6,423 nt of DNA from JBBRLA01 sp038231615. GTDB lineage: Bacteria > Myxococcota_A > Polyangia > Palsa-1104 > JAEUJZ01. Positions 1 through 5,941 of the stretch are shown piece after piece; the first letter of the stretch is position 1, and each line of letters begins with the position of its first letter. The position numbers and the translations under genes are program-made. The notes beneath the pieces are model-generated. The model ran no database searches and was not told the origin of the DNA. It was given only the letters and a program-made list of their open reading frames with translations. The stretch covers positions 1 through 6,423 of the forward strand of contig JBBRLA010000516.1 in the NCBI GenBank assembly GCA_038231615.1, in the 5' to 3' direction.

Positions 1-169
1 ACAGGTCATCGGAGGTCTCGGTGGCGGGACAACCGGTGGGCAGGTTCTTCAAGGCCCTGCCGGTGGTGCCCATGTCGACGCCGACCGGGGTGCCGCCACA
101 ACCCGGGACCGCAAGGGTGAAGGGGAGCAGGAGAACCGGGAGGGTGGTGATGCAGGTTCGCAGTTTCAT
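1..169 (-). CDS. Putative lipoprotein, N-terminal part only
   Basis: Translation from the ATG at 169 gives 56 residues before the window ends. The N-terminus looks like a bacterial lipoprotein signal: a basic start (MKLR), a hydrophobic stretch (about residues 7-20) and a lipobox-like VPGC with Cys24 as the likely lipidated residue, followed by GG. The mature part seen (TPVGVDMGTTGRALKNLPTG, then a second cysteine at 47) matches no family I recognise. If the signal is real, the protein is exported and anchored in a membrane. An in-frame ATG at 178 would add MRP. Neither start has a convincing ribosome binding site, so the start is uncertain. The gene follows fdx in the same direction with a 52-61 bp gap and no visible terminator, so it may be read through from the isc operon. 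Function unknown. The competing frame across this stretch is histidine-, arginine- and proline-rich and looks non-coding. Confidence 0.6.
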   Translation of the reverse strand, partial: MKLRTCITTLPVLLLPFTLAVPGCGGTPVGVDMGTTGRALKNLPTGCPATETSDDL

Positions 170-230
170 GGGCCGCATCGTCGCACAAATCAGCGGGTGC
201 GTCCATCGATAGATCTGCCTGCAACGAGCT

Positions 231-581
231 TCAACGTTCGGTCGCGTGTTCATCCAGGTAGGCCTGGCGGCTCTCCCTGGTGATCTCCACTTCGATGTCC
301 TGGCTTCCGAGTTTGCTCTGGCAGCTCAGTCGGGAATTCGATCGCACGTCGAAGGCCTTGTCAAGGATGTCCTCCTCTTTCTCCTTCTGCTCACTCAGAG
401 ACGAGAACCCCTGCTTTACGTAGACGTGGCACGTCGAGCAGGCGCATACCCCACCGCAGGCATAGCCCACCTGGGCGTGGGCCCGCTTGGCGACATCCAG
501 GATCGAGGTCCCAGATGGCACCTCAATGCTCTTCGGCTTCCCGTCGGCGCCATGGTCATTGAGGAAGGTCACCCTGGGCAT
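231..581 (-). CDS. fdx: ISC-type [2Fe-2S] ferredoxin
   Basis: A 116-residue adrenodoxin-type ferredoxin, which in ISC systems delivers electrons in the cytoplasm for sulfur reduction and cluster assembly on IscU. The four cluster ligands are visible as Cys42-x5-Cys48-x2-Cys51 and Cys87, which is the E. coli Fdx spacing and numbering. The extra Cys46 next to the cluster, also found in E. coli Fdx, is present (ACGGVCACSTC). The acidic stretch EKEEDILD (about residues 67-74) corresponds to the partner-binding acidic helix of this family. The length is close to the usual 111 residues, with a short charged tail ending in HATER. The gene begins 16 bp after the hscA stop. An AGG lies about 10 bases before the ATG, an acceptable ribosome binding site. 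It is the last recognisable isc gene of the operon. Confidence 0.96.
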   Translation of the reverse strand: MPRVTFLNDHGADGKPKSIEVPSGTSILDVAKRAHAQVGYACGGVCACSTCHVYVKQGFSSLSEQKEKEEDILDKAFDVRSNSRLSCQSKLGSQDIEVEITRESRQAYLDEHATER

Positions 582-597
582 GATCGATCTACCTATT

Positions 598-2607
598 CTA
601 CTCTCTGCGCTCGGTATGCGCGCTCTGGCACCCGGCGTGCTGCCCGGCGGTCTCGTCGTAGTGCACCGCCTGCTCCACCTGACGCAGGGACTTGCCGGCG
701 ACCGCGCGGCCCAGCCCCGCGTCCATCCGCCGCTGGGCGAAGTCGCGGCTGGCGTGGTCCAGCGCCTCGATGCGTTCGGCGATCAACCGGTGGTTGTCCC
801 CCGCCGCCGCCTGGCTCACCGCCGCCGCCGCCAGATCCACCTGCGCCCGCTCCGCGGCGTAGAGCAGCCGGCCGTCCACCGCCAGCGCCGAACGCAGCGC
901 CAGGAGGATGCGCTCGGCTTCGACCCGCTGCTCCAGAAGCAGGCGCAGCTTGATGTCGTCTTCGGCGTGGTCATAGCTGTCAAGCAACATCTGCTCGATC
1001 TGTTCGTCCGTCAGCCCGTAAGAGGGCTTGACCTCGATGCGCGTCTCCTTGCCCGAGGTAAGCTCCCGGGCGCTCACGTGCAGAAGGCCGTTCTCATCGA
1101 TGAGGAAGGCCACCTCCAGCCGCGCCATCCCGGCCCCCATTGGGGGGATGCCCTTGAGCTGAAAGCGCGCCAGGGAGCGGCACTGTGCGGCGGTCTCCCG
1201 CTCGCCCTGGACCACGTGTAGGTCAAAGCCCGTCTGCCCGTCGGCGTAGGTGGTGAAGACCTGCTTGGCCCCGGCGGGGATGCGGCTGTTGCGCGGCAGC
1301 ACCTTCTCGACCACCCCACCCATCAACTCTAGCCCCAGCGAAAGGGGCGTCACGTCGATGAGGATCATGTCGGTGCGCTCGCTGGCGATGATCTCCGCCT
1401 GCACCGCGGCGCCCAGCGCCACCACCTGGTCCGGGTCCAGGTCGAAGAGCGGCTCCTGCTTGAAGATCTGCGCCACCTGGCGACGCACCGCTGGCACCCG
1501 CGTCGCCCCGCCGACCAGCACCACCCCGTCCAGGTCCTCGCCGCGCAGCTCGGCGTCTTTCAGCGCCCGCCTGCATGGCCCGGCAGTGCGGGCGAGGATC
1601 GGGGCGATGGCCGCCTCGAACTCCTCCCGGGTAAGGATAACGTCGGCCTCTTTGATCACCGCGGCGCTTCGCGCTTCGCGATCATCTTCCAGGCTCAGCG
1701 CCACCTGCTCCGACTCGGTCAGAAGGTGCTTCATCGCCCGCGCCTGTTCCAGCAGGCGCTGCCCCAGGCCCGCATCCTGTCTGGCCCGCTGCAAAAGGTC
1801 CCCGCCGTGCTTCTTCAGCATCAAGTCGGCCAGCGCCCGATCCATGTCGTCGCCGCCGAGCGCGGTGTCCCCGGCAGTGGAGAGCACGGTGAAGATGCCG
1901 TCCCGCAGGTCGAGGATCGACACGTCGAAAGTGCCGCCGCCCAGGTCGTAGACCGCGAACTTCCCGATCTTTTTTCTGTCCAGCCCGTACGCCAGCGCCG
2001 CCGCTGTGGGCTCGTTGAGCAGGCGCAGGACGTTGAGCCCGGCCAGGCGCCCCGCGTCCCGGGTGGCCTGACGCTGGGCATCGTCGAAGTACGCCGGCAC
2101 GGTGATCACCGCGCCCTCCAGTTCGCCGCCCAGCGCCTCCTCCGCCCGCTGCCGCAGCGCCCGCAGGACCTCCGCGCTGACCTCCACCGGGGTCACTTGC
2201 CGCCCCCCCTCGCCGCCCTCCCCCGCCACGAGAAAGCGTACCACCGTCCAGTCCTTGTCCGCGCCGGCTTCGGCGATGCGATAGGAGAGCAGGCGCCCCG
2301 CCTGTGCCGCCCTGGCGTCCTCGGGGCCGCGGCCCATGAATCGCTTCACCGAGAGAAGGGTGTCATGGGGGGCGGTGGCGGCCCGACGCAGCGCCTCACG
2401 ACCTACCACTGGAGGCCCGGCCTTGCGGTAGTGCACCGCCGAGGGCAGGAGTGCCTGCTGGTCCTCGTCGAGGATAGCCTCCGGCGTCCCGTCCTTCACG
2501 TAGGCCACCAGGGAGTTGGTGGTACCCAGGTCGATACCCACGACGCGCCCCCTGCAGGCCTCCTTGACGTGCGATTCACCCGGCTCGGCGATCTGGAACA
2601 GGCTCAT
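598..2607 (-). CDS. hscA: Fe-S assembly Hsp70 chaperone HscA
   Basis: A specialised Hsp70 of 669 residues that, with HscB, binds the LPPVK motif of IscU and uses ATP to promote cluster transfer. Nucleotide-binding signatures appear in order: GIDLGTTNS (24-32), NEPTAAALAYG (198-208), DLGGGTFDVS (221-230) and LVGGATRVP (364-372). The substrate-binding domain starts around DVTPLSLGLE (418-427), and the segments PRNSRIPAG, CRSLARF and KPSYGLTD are typical of HscA rather than DnaK. The start at 2607 is chosen because MSLFQIAEPG aligns with the E. coli start and GAGGAG lies 7 bases upstream. A longer open frame continues to 2979, but that part is a shadow of hscB. The gene overlaps hscB by 32 bp. 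The protein is about 50 residues longer than E. coli HscA (616). The extra length includes a glycine-rich loop near 128-136 and a tail of about 25 residues after the conserved GKSL, without the EEVD end of DnaK. Confidence 0.97.
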   Translation of the reverse strand: MSLFQIAEPGESHVKEACRGRVVGIDLGTTNSLVAYVKDGTPEAILDEDQQALLPSAVHYRKAGPPVVGREALRRAATAPHDTLLSVKRFMGRGPEDARAAQAGRLLSYRIAEAGADKDWTVVRFLVAGEGGEGGRQVTPVEVSAEVLRALRQRAEEALGGELEGAVITVPAYFDDAQRQATRDAGRLAGLNVLRLLNEPTAAALAYGLDRKKIGKFAVYDLGGGTFDVSILDLRDGIFTVLSTAGDTALGGDDMDRALADLMLKKHGGDLLQRARQDAGLGQRLLEQARAMKHLLTESEQVALSLEDDREARSAAVIKEADVILTREEFEAAIAPILARTAGPCRRALKDAELRGEDLDGVVLVGGATRVPAVRRQVAQIFKQEPLFDLDPDQVVALGAAVQAEIIASERTDMILIDVTPLSLGLELMGGVVEKVLPRNSRIPAGAKQVFTTYADGQTGFDLHVVQGERETAAQCRSLARFQLKGIPPMGAGMARLEVAFLIDENGLLHVSARELTSGKETRIEVKPSYGLTDEQIEQMLLDSYDHAEDDIKLRLLLEQRVEAERILLALRSALAVDGRLLYAAERAQVDLAAAAVSQAAAGDNHRLIAERIEALDHASRDFAQRRMDAGLGRAVAGKSLRQVEQAVHYDETAGQHAGCQSAHTERRE

Positions 2608-3220
2608 GGTGCGGCTCCTCGATTGTGCATCGGTTTGCATCGGCGGCCTCGGCGCGGGCCTCCTCGTAGGCCTCGATCTCGTCGCGGAAACGCTGGTAGT
2701 AGCGCTGCGCCACCAAGTCCTTCGAGATCTCTTGCAGCGCCTCCCGGTCCCCGGTTGACTCCAGCCTCTCGAAGGCGCCGGTAATGGACCCGCGCAGGAC
2801 GGCCATTCGCTTTTGCACGTCGTCGTCCAGTGCCCGCACCTTTCCCCCATCCCCCGCCGCCGTCTTTGCCTGGTGAAGGGCCGCGGAAAGTTCCTCGCGC
2901 AACTCCATGATCTCGCCCAGGAACGCCGGGTCGGCCACCACCCGCCGGTCGGGGACCTCCGCCCCGACATCGATGCCACGCAGCTTCAGCAGGTACTCGG
3001 CCCGCTTGCTCTCGCTTTTCAACGTGCGATAGGCCTCGTTCAGGTCGGTGGCCCGCTGGAGCATCTCCGCGCGCTCCGCCGCGGGGGCCCTGCCATGTCG
3101 GTCGGGGTGCCACTTCTGCGAGAGTTCGCGATACCGCGCCTCCAGCACCTCGCGATCCAGGACGAAGCGGGCGGGCAGGTCAAGGAGGTCGAAATAATCA
3201 GAACTGAACGCTCTCGCCAC
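2576..3220 (-). CDS. hscB: J-domain co-chaperone HscB
   Basis: A 214-residue J-protein that brings IscU to HscA and stimulates its ATPase. The N-terminal J domain (about 8-80) carries the essential HPD motif at 38-40 (KWHPDRHG), with DYFDLLDLPARF matching the E. coli start DYFTLFGLPARY. The C-terminal helical domain contains FLGEIMELREEL (100-111), the conserved IscU-contact segment of HscB. The start is taken as GTG at 3220, since no ATG lies near the expected position, and AAGGGA lies about 10 bases upstream. This gives about seven residues more than E. coli at the N-terminus and a 23-bp overlap with the end of iscA. The protein is longer than E. coli HscB (171) mainly because of a charged tail after about residue 190, and the last codons of that tail overlap hscA. 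The overlaps suggest translational coupling of iscA, hscB and hscA. Confidence 0.95.
   Translation of the reverse strand: MARAFSSDYFDLLDLPARFVLDREVLEARYRELSQKWHPDRHGRAPAAERAEMLQRATDLNEAYRTLKSESKRAEYLLKLRGIDVGAEVPDRRVVADPAFLGEIMELREELSAALHQAKTAAGDGGKVRALDDDVQKRMAVLRGSITGAFERLESTGDREALQEISKDLVAQRYYQRFRDEIEAYEEARAEAADANRCTIEEPHHEPVPDRRAG
2615..2620 (-). promoter_or_regulatory. Ribosome binding site of hscA
   Basis: The minus strand reads GAGGAG seven bases before the ATG at 2607. This strong Shine-Dalgarno sequence lies inside the 3' end of hscB. It fixes the hscA start and rules out the longer open frame that runs back into hscB. Confidence 0.8.
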
Positions 3221-3536
3221 AGCCGCAGCTTCCCTTGGTGTTGGGGTTGCTGAACTTGAACCCGTGGCCCATCATGCTGGTCACAAAGTCCAGCTCGGTC
3301 CCGTTCAGGTAGATGTAGCTCTTCGGGTCGACGACAATCTGCACGCCGTCGAACTCGAAGACCTTGTCCCGCGGCGTTGGTTGCCCCTCGGCCCACTCGA
3401 AGATGTACGAGAAGCCGGTGCAGCCGCCGCCGCGCATGCCAATGCGCAGGGCCCGGGTTTCTTTTCCCTCGGCGGCACGCTTCTTCGCCAGGCGCTTGAC
3501 CTCGGCGATGGCAGTGGGTGTCGCGTTGATTGGCAT
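3198..3536 (-). CDS. iscA: A-type iron-sulfur carrier IscA
   Basis: A 112-residue A-type carrier that accepts iron or Fe-S clusters from the IscU machinery and passes them to apo-proteins. The three cluster-binding cysteines of the family are present: Cys39 in GGGCTGFSY, and Cys104 and Cys106 in the C-terminal SCGCGESV. The middle segment VVDPKSYIYLNGTELDFV and the GFKFSNPN segment are also diagnostic. The GGGC(T/S)GF form is shared with ErpA-like proteins, but the position between iscU and hscB supports the name IscA. The gene begins 10 bp after the iscU stop. The only purine-rich motif (AAGGA) sits just two bases from the ATG, closer than usual, so translation may depend on ribosomes finishing iscU. 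Confidence 0.95.
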   Translation of the reverse strand: MPINATPTAIAEVKRLAKKRAAEGKETRALRIGMRGGGCTGFSYIFEWAEGQPTPRDKVFEFDGVQIVVDPKSYIYLNGTELDFVTSMMGHGFKFSNPNTKGSCGCGESVQF

Positions 3537-3546
3537 GGTCCTTGGC

Positions 3547-3936
3547 CTACGAGGCCCGTCCGTGCTTTTTGCGATAGTCGGCGATGGCCGCCTTGATGGC
3601 GTCCTCGGCCAGCACCGAGCAGTGGATCTTCACCGGGGGTAGGTTTAGCTCCTCGGCAATGGTCGAGTTCTTGATCTGCTCGGCGTCGTCGATGCTCATC
3701 CCCTTGACCCACTCGGTCACCAGGGACGAGGAGGCGATGGCCGAGCCGCAACCGAAGGTCTTGAACTTGGCGTCCTCGATGATGCCGTTCTCGCCGACCT
3801 TGAGCTGGAGCTTCATCACGTCGCCGCAGGCCGGAGCGCCGACCAGGCCGGTGCCCACGGTGGGGTCGTTCTTGTCCAAACTCCCCACGTTGCGAGGGTT
3901 TTCGTAGTGGTCCAGGACCTTTTCGCTGTATGCCAT
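3547..3936 (-). CDS. iscU: Fe-S cluster scaffold IscU
   Basis: A 129-residue scaffold on which [2Fe-2S] clusters are assembled from IscS-derived sulfur, iron and ferredoxin electrons. The active-site residues are all present and numbered as in E. coli IscU: Cys37, Asp39 (ACGDV), Cys63 (FGCGSA), His105 and Cys106 (KIHCS). The HscA recognition motif LPPVK is at 99-103. The N-terminus (MAYSEKVLDHYENPRNVG) and length match the family closely. A GAGGT sequence lies nine bases before the ATG. The gene follows iscS by 27 bp and precedes iscA by 10 bp. IscU sequences of this kind lack the extra insertion of SufU, so the assignment is firm. Confidence 0.98.
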   Translation of the reverse strand: MAYSEKVLDHYENPRNVGSLDKNDPTVGTGLVGAPACGDVMKLQLKVGENGIIEDAKFKTFGCGSAIASSSLVTEWVKGMSIDDAEQIKNSTIAEELNLPPVKIHCSVLAEDAIKAAIADYRKKHGRAS

Positions 3937-3963
3937 GATGTCTATACCTCTAATCCCGCACAG

Positions 3964-5184
3964 TTAGTGGGCAGCCGCCCACTCGATTGATTTCAGGTCG
4001 ATGCCCTCTTGCGCCATCTCCCACAAAGGGGACAGCTCGCGAAGCCGGTTCACCTTGCCGATGACCAGATCGGCGACGTAGTCCACCTCCTCGTCCGTAT
4101 TGAAGCGGCCGAGGCCGAAGCGGATCGAGGTGTGGGCCAGTTCCTCGCCGATGCCCAGGGCGCGCAGCACATAGGACGGCTCCAGGGACGCCGAGGTGCA
4201 CGCCGAACCGGAGGACACGGCCACGTCCTTCAGGGCCATCATCAGGCCCTCGCCCTCGACGAAGGCGAAGCTCAGGTTCAGGTTGCCCGGCAGGCGGTGC
4301 TCTACCGACCCGTTCAGATAGATATGGGGCAGCGACGCAGCGATCCGCCGGTGCAGACGCTCGCGCATGCCCATGACGCGGACCGATTCGGTGGCCATCT
4401 CCACCCGGCAGATCTCCGCGGCGCGGCCGAGGCCGACGATGCCCGGGACGTTGAGCGTGCCAGAACGCATCCCCCGCTCGTGGCCGCCGCCGTCCATCTG
4501 TTGAACGATGCGCACCCGGGGCTTGCGCCGGACATAGAGCGCGCCGACGCCCTTGGGTCCGTACATCTTATGGGCGGTGATCGACACCAGGTCGACGCGG
4601 GCCTGATCGACATGGAACGGGATCTTGCCGACCCCCTGGACCGCGTCGCTGTGGAAGATCGCCCCCCGCTCCTTGACGATGGTGCCCAGGGTCGGAAGAT
4701 CGTTGATGGTGCCAATCTCGTTGTTGGCCAGCATGATCGACACCAGGATGGTCTTGTCGGTCATGGCGGCGCGCAGGCGATCCGGGTTGACCCGGCCGTC
4801 GGCCTCAACGGCGAGGTATGTGACCTCGAACCCCTGCTTCTCCAGGCGCTTGCACGTGTCCAGGACCGCCTTGTGCTCGGTCTGGGTGGTAATGATGTGG
4901 TTGCCGCGCTCCTTGTAGAACTCGGCGGCGCCCTTGATGGCCAGGTTGTCGGATTCGGTGGCGCCCGAGGTGAAGACGATCTCCTTGCCGCTGGCGCCGA
5001 TGAGGCCGGCGAGCTGCTCGCGGGCGTCGTCGACGGCCTTCTCGGCGATCCAGCCAAAAGAATGGTTGCGGCTGGCGGCGTTGCCGAAGGAGCCGGTGAA
5101 GTAAGGCAGCATTGCCTCGAGCACGCGGGGGTCGACCGGCGTGGTCGAGTGGTTGTCCATGAAGATGGGTAGTTTGACTGCCAT
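3964..5184 (-). CDS. iscS: Cysteine desulfurase IscS
   Basis: A 406-residue PLP-dependent cysteine desulfurase (group I) that converts cysteine to alanine and carries the sulfur as a persulfide to IscU and other acceptors. Visible residues: His104 (QTEHK) for PLP stacking, Asp180 and Gln183 in HSDAVQG, the Schiff-base Lys206 in SITAHKMYGPKG, and the catalytic Cys329 in SSGSACTSASLEPS, on the long mobile loop of group I enzymes. The C-terminus ends KSIEWAAAH, much like E. coli IscS (404 residues). The ATG at 5184 is chosen because MAVKLPIFMD aligns with the family start and GAGG lies five bases upstream. The open frame extends to 5328, but that part overlaps the regulator gene in another frame. 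The gap to the regulator is 35 bp, so they are probably co-transcribed. Confidence 0.98.
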   Translation of the reverse strand: MAVKLPIFMDNHSTTPVDPRVLEAMLPYFTGSFGNAASRNHSFGWIAEKAVDDAREQLAGLIGASGKEIVFTSGATESDNLAIKGAAEFYKERGNHIITTQTEHKAVLDTCKRLEKQGFEVTYLAVEADGRVNPDRLRAAMTDKTILVSIMLANNEIGTINDLPTLGTIVKERGAIFHSDAVQGVGKIPFHVDQARVDLVSITAHKMYGPKGVGALYVRRKPRVRIVQQMDGGGHERGMRSGTLNVPGIVGLGRAAEICRVEMATESVRVMGMRERLHRRIAASLPHIYLNGSVEHRLPGNLNLSFAFVEGEGLMMALKDVAVSSGSACTSASLEPSYVLRALGIGEELAHTSIRFGLGRFNTDEEVDYVADLVIGKVNRLRELSPLWEMAQEGIDLKSIEWAAAH

Positions 5185-5219
5185 GTGATCCTCGGGTCTC
5201 GTTCTCGTTAGCTCGGGTC

Positions 5220-5738
5220 TCAGGTCTGGCGGGCGCCGGCCACCATCAGGGGCTGGTTCCCATCGTGACCATGGAGGCGGCAGTCGCCGCACTCGCTGGT
5301 CAGGTGTTCGGGCTCGCAGGTCTTGCACCCATCCAGGTAGATCAAGCCCTCTTGGAGATCAACTTCGAGGCGGCCGAGTCTCTCGCGCTGCTCGCGGACA
5401 TCGGTGAGCTTCTGCTCGAAGATGCCGCGCAGGCGGTCCATCGCCTCGGGGGCGACCTGATGAGTCTCCAGGTTGCCAAGGAAGCTTTTGATCTCGGTCA
5501 GCGAGAAGTCGGCGTCCTGGAGCCGGCAGATCCACTGGACCCGCTCGACGGCGCTCTTGCGATACAGGCGGAAGCCGCCCTTGGACCGATGGACCGGTTT
5601 AAGCAGGCCCAGTTCCTCGTATAGATGCAGCGCGCGGACGGTCTTGCCGCAAGCAGTCGCCAGTTCTCCCACGCGAAGCAGCTTCTCTTCGCCTGGCTTT
5701 CTGGTGATTTCATGGATCAAGTCGTTCAAGCTTTTCAA
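5220..5738 (-). CDS. MerR-family regulator with C-terminal CxxC-x8-CxxC, candidate isc regulator
   Basis: A 172-residue MerR-family transcription factor. Residues about 20-90 form the winged-helix DNA-binding domain: LLRVGELATACGKTVRALHL, then YEELGLLKP and GGFRLYRKSAVERVQWI. Residues about 97-132 look like the dimerising coiled coil. The C-terminus holds Cys138-x2-Cys141-x8-Cys150-x2-Cys153 plus His156 and His158, a likely metal or Fe-S site. The spacing differs from the SoxR cluster (CxxCxCx5C) as I know it. Cys30 and Cys71 lie in the DNA-binding part. The gene starts the isc operon, where iscR usually sits, so control of the operon is inferred. The start is a TTG at 5738, preceded by GAGGG at a good distance; no ATG is available in this frame. 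The region before residue 20 is a short extension for the family. The family call is firm, but the ligand and targets are inferred. No name of an established gene can be given. Confidence 0.9.
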   Translation of the reverse strand: MKSLNDLIHEITRKPGEEKLLRVGELATACGKTVRALHLYEELGLLKPVHRSKGGFRLYRKSAVERVQWICRLQDADFSLTEIKSFLGNLETHQVAPEAMDRLRGIFEQKLTDVREQRERLGRLEVDLQEGLIYLDGCKTCEPEHLTSECGDCRLHGHDGNQPLMVAGARQT

Positions 5739-5743
5739 CTCTA

Positions 5744-5759
5744 ACCCTCACGTACGGGT
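5744..5759. promoter_or_regulatory. Candidate operator 1, palindrome in the leader of the isc operon
   Basis: The plus strand reads ACCCTCACGTACGGGT, an imperfect palindrome with matching ACCC/GGGT ends and a central ACGT (12 of 16 positions symmetric). Its reverse complement resembles the second palindrome at 5812-5827 at 13 of 16 positions. It lies just downstream of the predicted transcription start and covers the ribosome binding site of the regulator gene. Binding by the adjacent MerR-family protein is inferred from position and symmetry. Confidence 0.5.
5745..5749 (-). promoter_or_regulatory. Ribosome binding site of the MerR-family gene
   Basis: The minus strand reads GAGGG six bases before the TTG at 5738. 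It supports this rare start codon for the regulator. The site lies inside the left-hand palindrome, so a protein bound there would also cover the sequence encoding the ribosome binding site. Confidence 0.6.
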
Positions 5760-5771
5760 CAAGATAAACGT

Positions 5772-5800
5772 AGTATGTATCTGTGGGTTGGAGCTGTCAA
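5772..5800 (-). promoter_or_regulatory. Sigma70-like promoter for the isc operon
   Basis: On the minus strand a perfect -35 box TTGACA (5800-5795) is followed after 17 bp by CATACT (5777-5772), a four-of-six match to the -10 consensus. Transcription would start near 5765, giving a leader of about 27 bases before the TTG of the regulator gene. It is the best promoter between the peroxidase gene and the regulator. The 17-bp spacing is ordinary, unlike the stretched 19-20 bp spacers of classical MerR-activated promoters. Confidence 0.55.
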
Positions 5801-5811
5801 CAAGAAATCCT

Positions 5812-5827
5812 CCCCATACGTAAGGGT
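5812..5827. promoter_or_regulatory. Candidate operator 2, palindrome upstream of the -35 box
   Basis: The plus strand reads CCCCATACGTAAGGGT, with CCC and GGG arms around a perfect central TACGTA (12 of 16 positions symmetric). Its centre is 68 bp from that of operator 1, and it ends 11 bp upstream of the predicted -35 box. The extended 20-base sites (5741-5760 and 5811-5830) form an inverted pair matching at 15 of 20 positions. A role as a regulator binding site is inferred. Confidence 0.5.
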
Positions 5828-5852
5828 TTGATTGTTGGTCCGGCTCGGGTAG

Positions 5853-5889
5853 GCATCTGGTCCTGGGCGAGAAGACGATACCCAGATGC
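5853..5889 (-). other. Stem-loop downstream of the peroxidase gene
   Basis: GCATCTGG (5853-5860) and CCAGATGC (5882-5889) form a perfect eight-base stem around a 21-base loop. An alternative shorter stem, CTGGG (5863-5867) with CCCAG (5881-5885), uses part of the same bases. It lies about 50-90 bp after the peroxidase stop codon and could end or protect that transcript. There is no T-rich tract after it on the minus strand, so it is not a standard intrinsic terminator. Confidence 0.3.
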
Positions 5890-5941
5890 ACCGCGTGCAA
5901 CACCTTCGCGATCCGGGCCGGCAGGAGGCACTGCCAGCGGG

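Noticed and set aside
6..224. 72-codon minus-strand frame near the left edge
   Set aside because: Its product is histidine-, proline- and arginine-rich. The overlapping frame from 169 gives a coherent signal peptide with a lipobox-like end.
246..953. Plus-strand frame opposite fdx and the hscA end
   Set aside because: It is proline-, arginine- and alanine-rich and antisense to conserved proteins.
487..1221. Long plus-strand open frame opposite fdx and hscA
   Set aside because: It is antisense to well-supported conserved genes and gives a low-complexity, arginine- and leucine-rich product. Such shadows are common in GC-rich DNA.
1726..2784. 352-codon plus-strand open frame opposite hscA and hscB
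   Set aside because: It is antisense to conserved chaperone genes and ends in an arginine- and proline-rich stretch typical of shadow frames.
2608..2979. N-terminal extension of the hscA frame
   Set aside because: The extra 124 codons are hscB read in another frame (tryptophan- and arginine-rich). The family start and a strong ribosome binding site both place the ATG at 2607.
4009..5172. 387-codon plus-strand open frame opposite iscS
   Set aside because: It lies fully antisense to IscS, which has every catalytic residue. The product has no recognisable domain.
5185..5328. N-terminal extension of the iscS frame
   Set aside because: It overlaps the regulator's conserved cysteine region in another frame, and the family start with GAGG five bases upstream is at 5184.
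5739..5765. TTGACC at the edge of palindrome 1 as a second -35 box
   Set aside because: No acceptable -10 element lies 15-20 bp downstream, and transcription would begin inside the coding region of the regulator.
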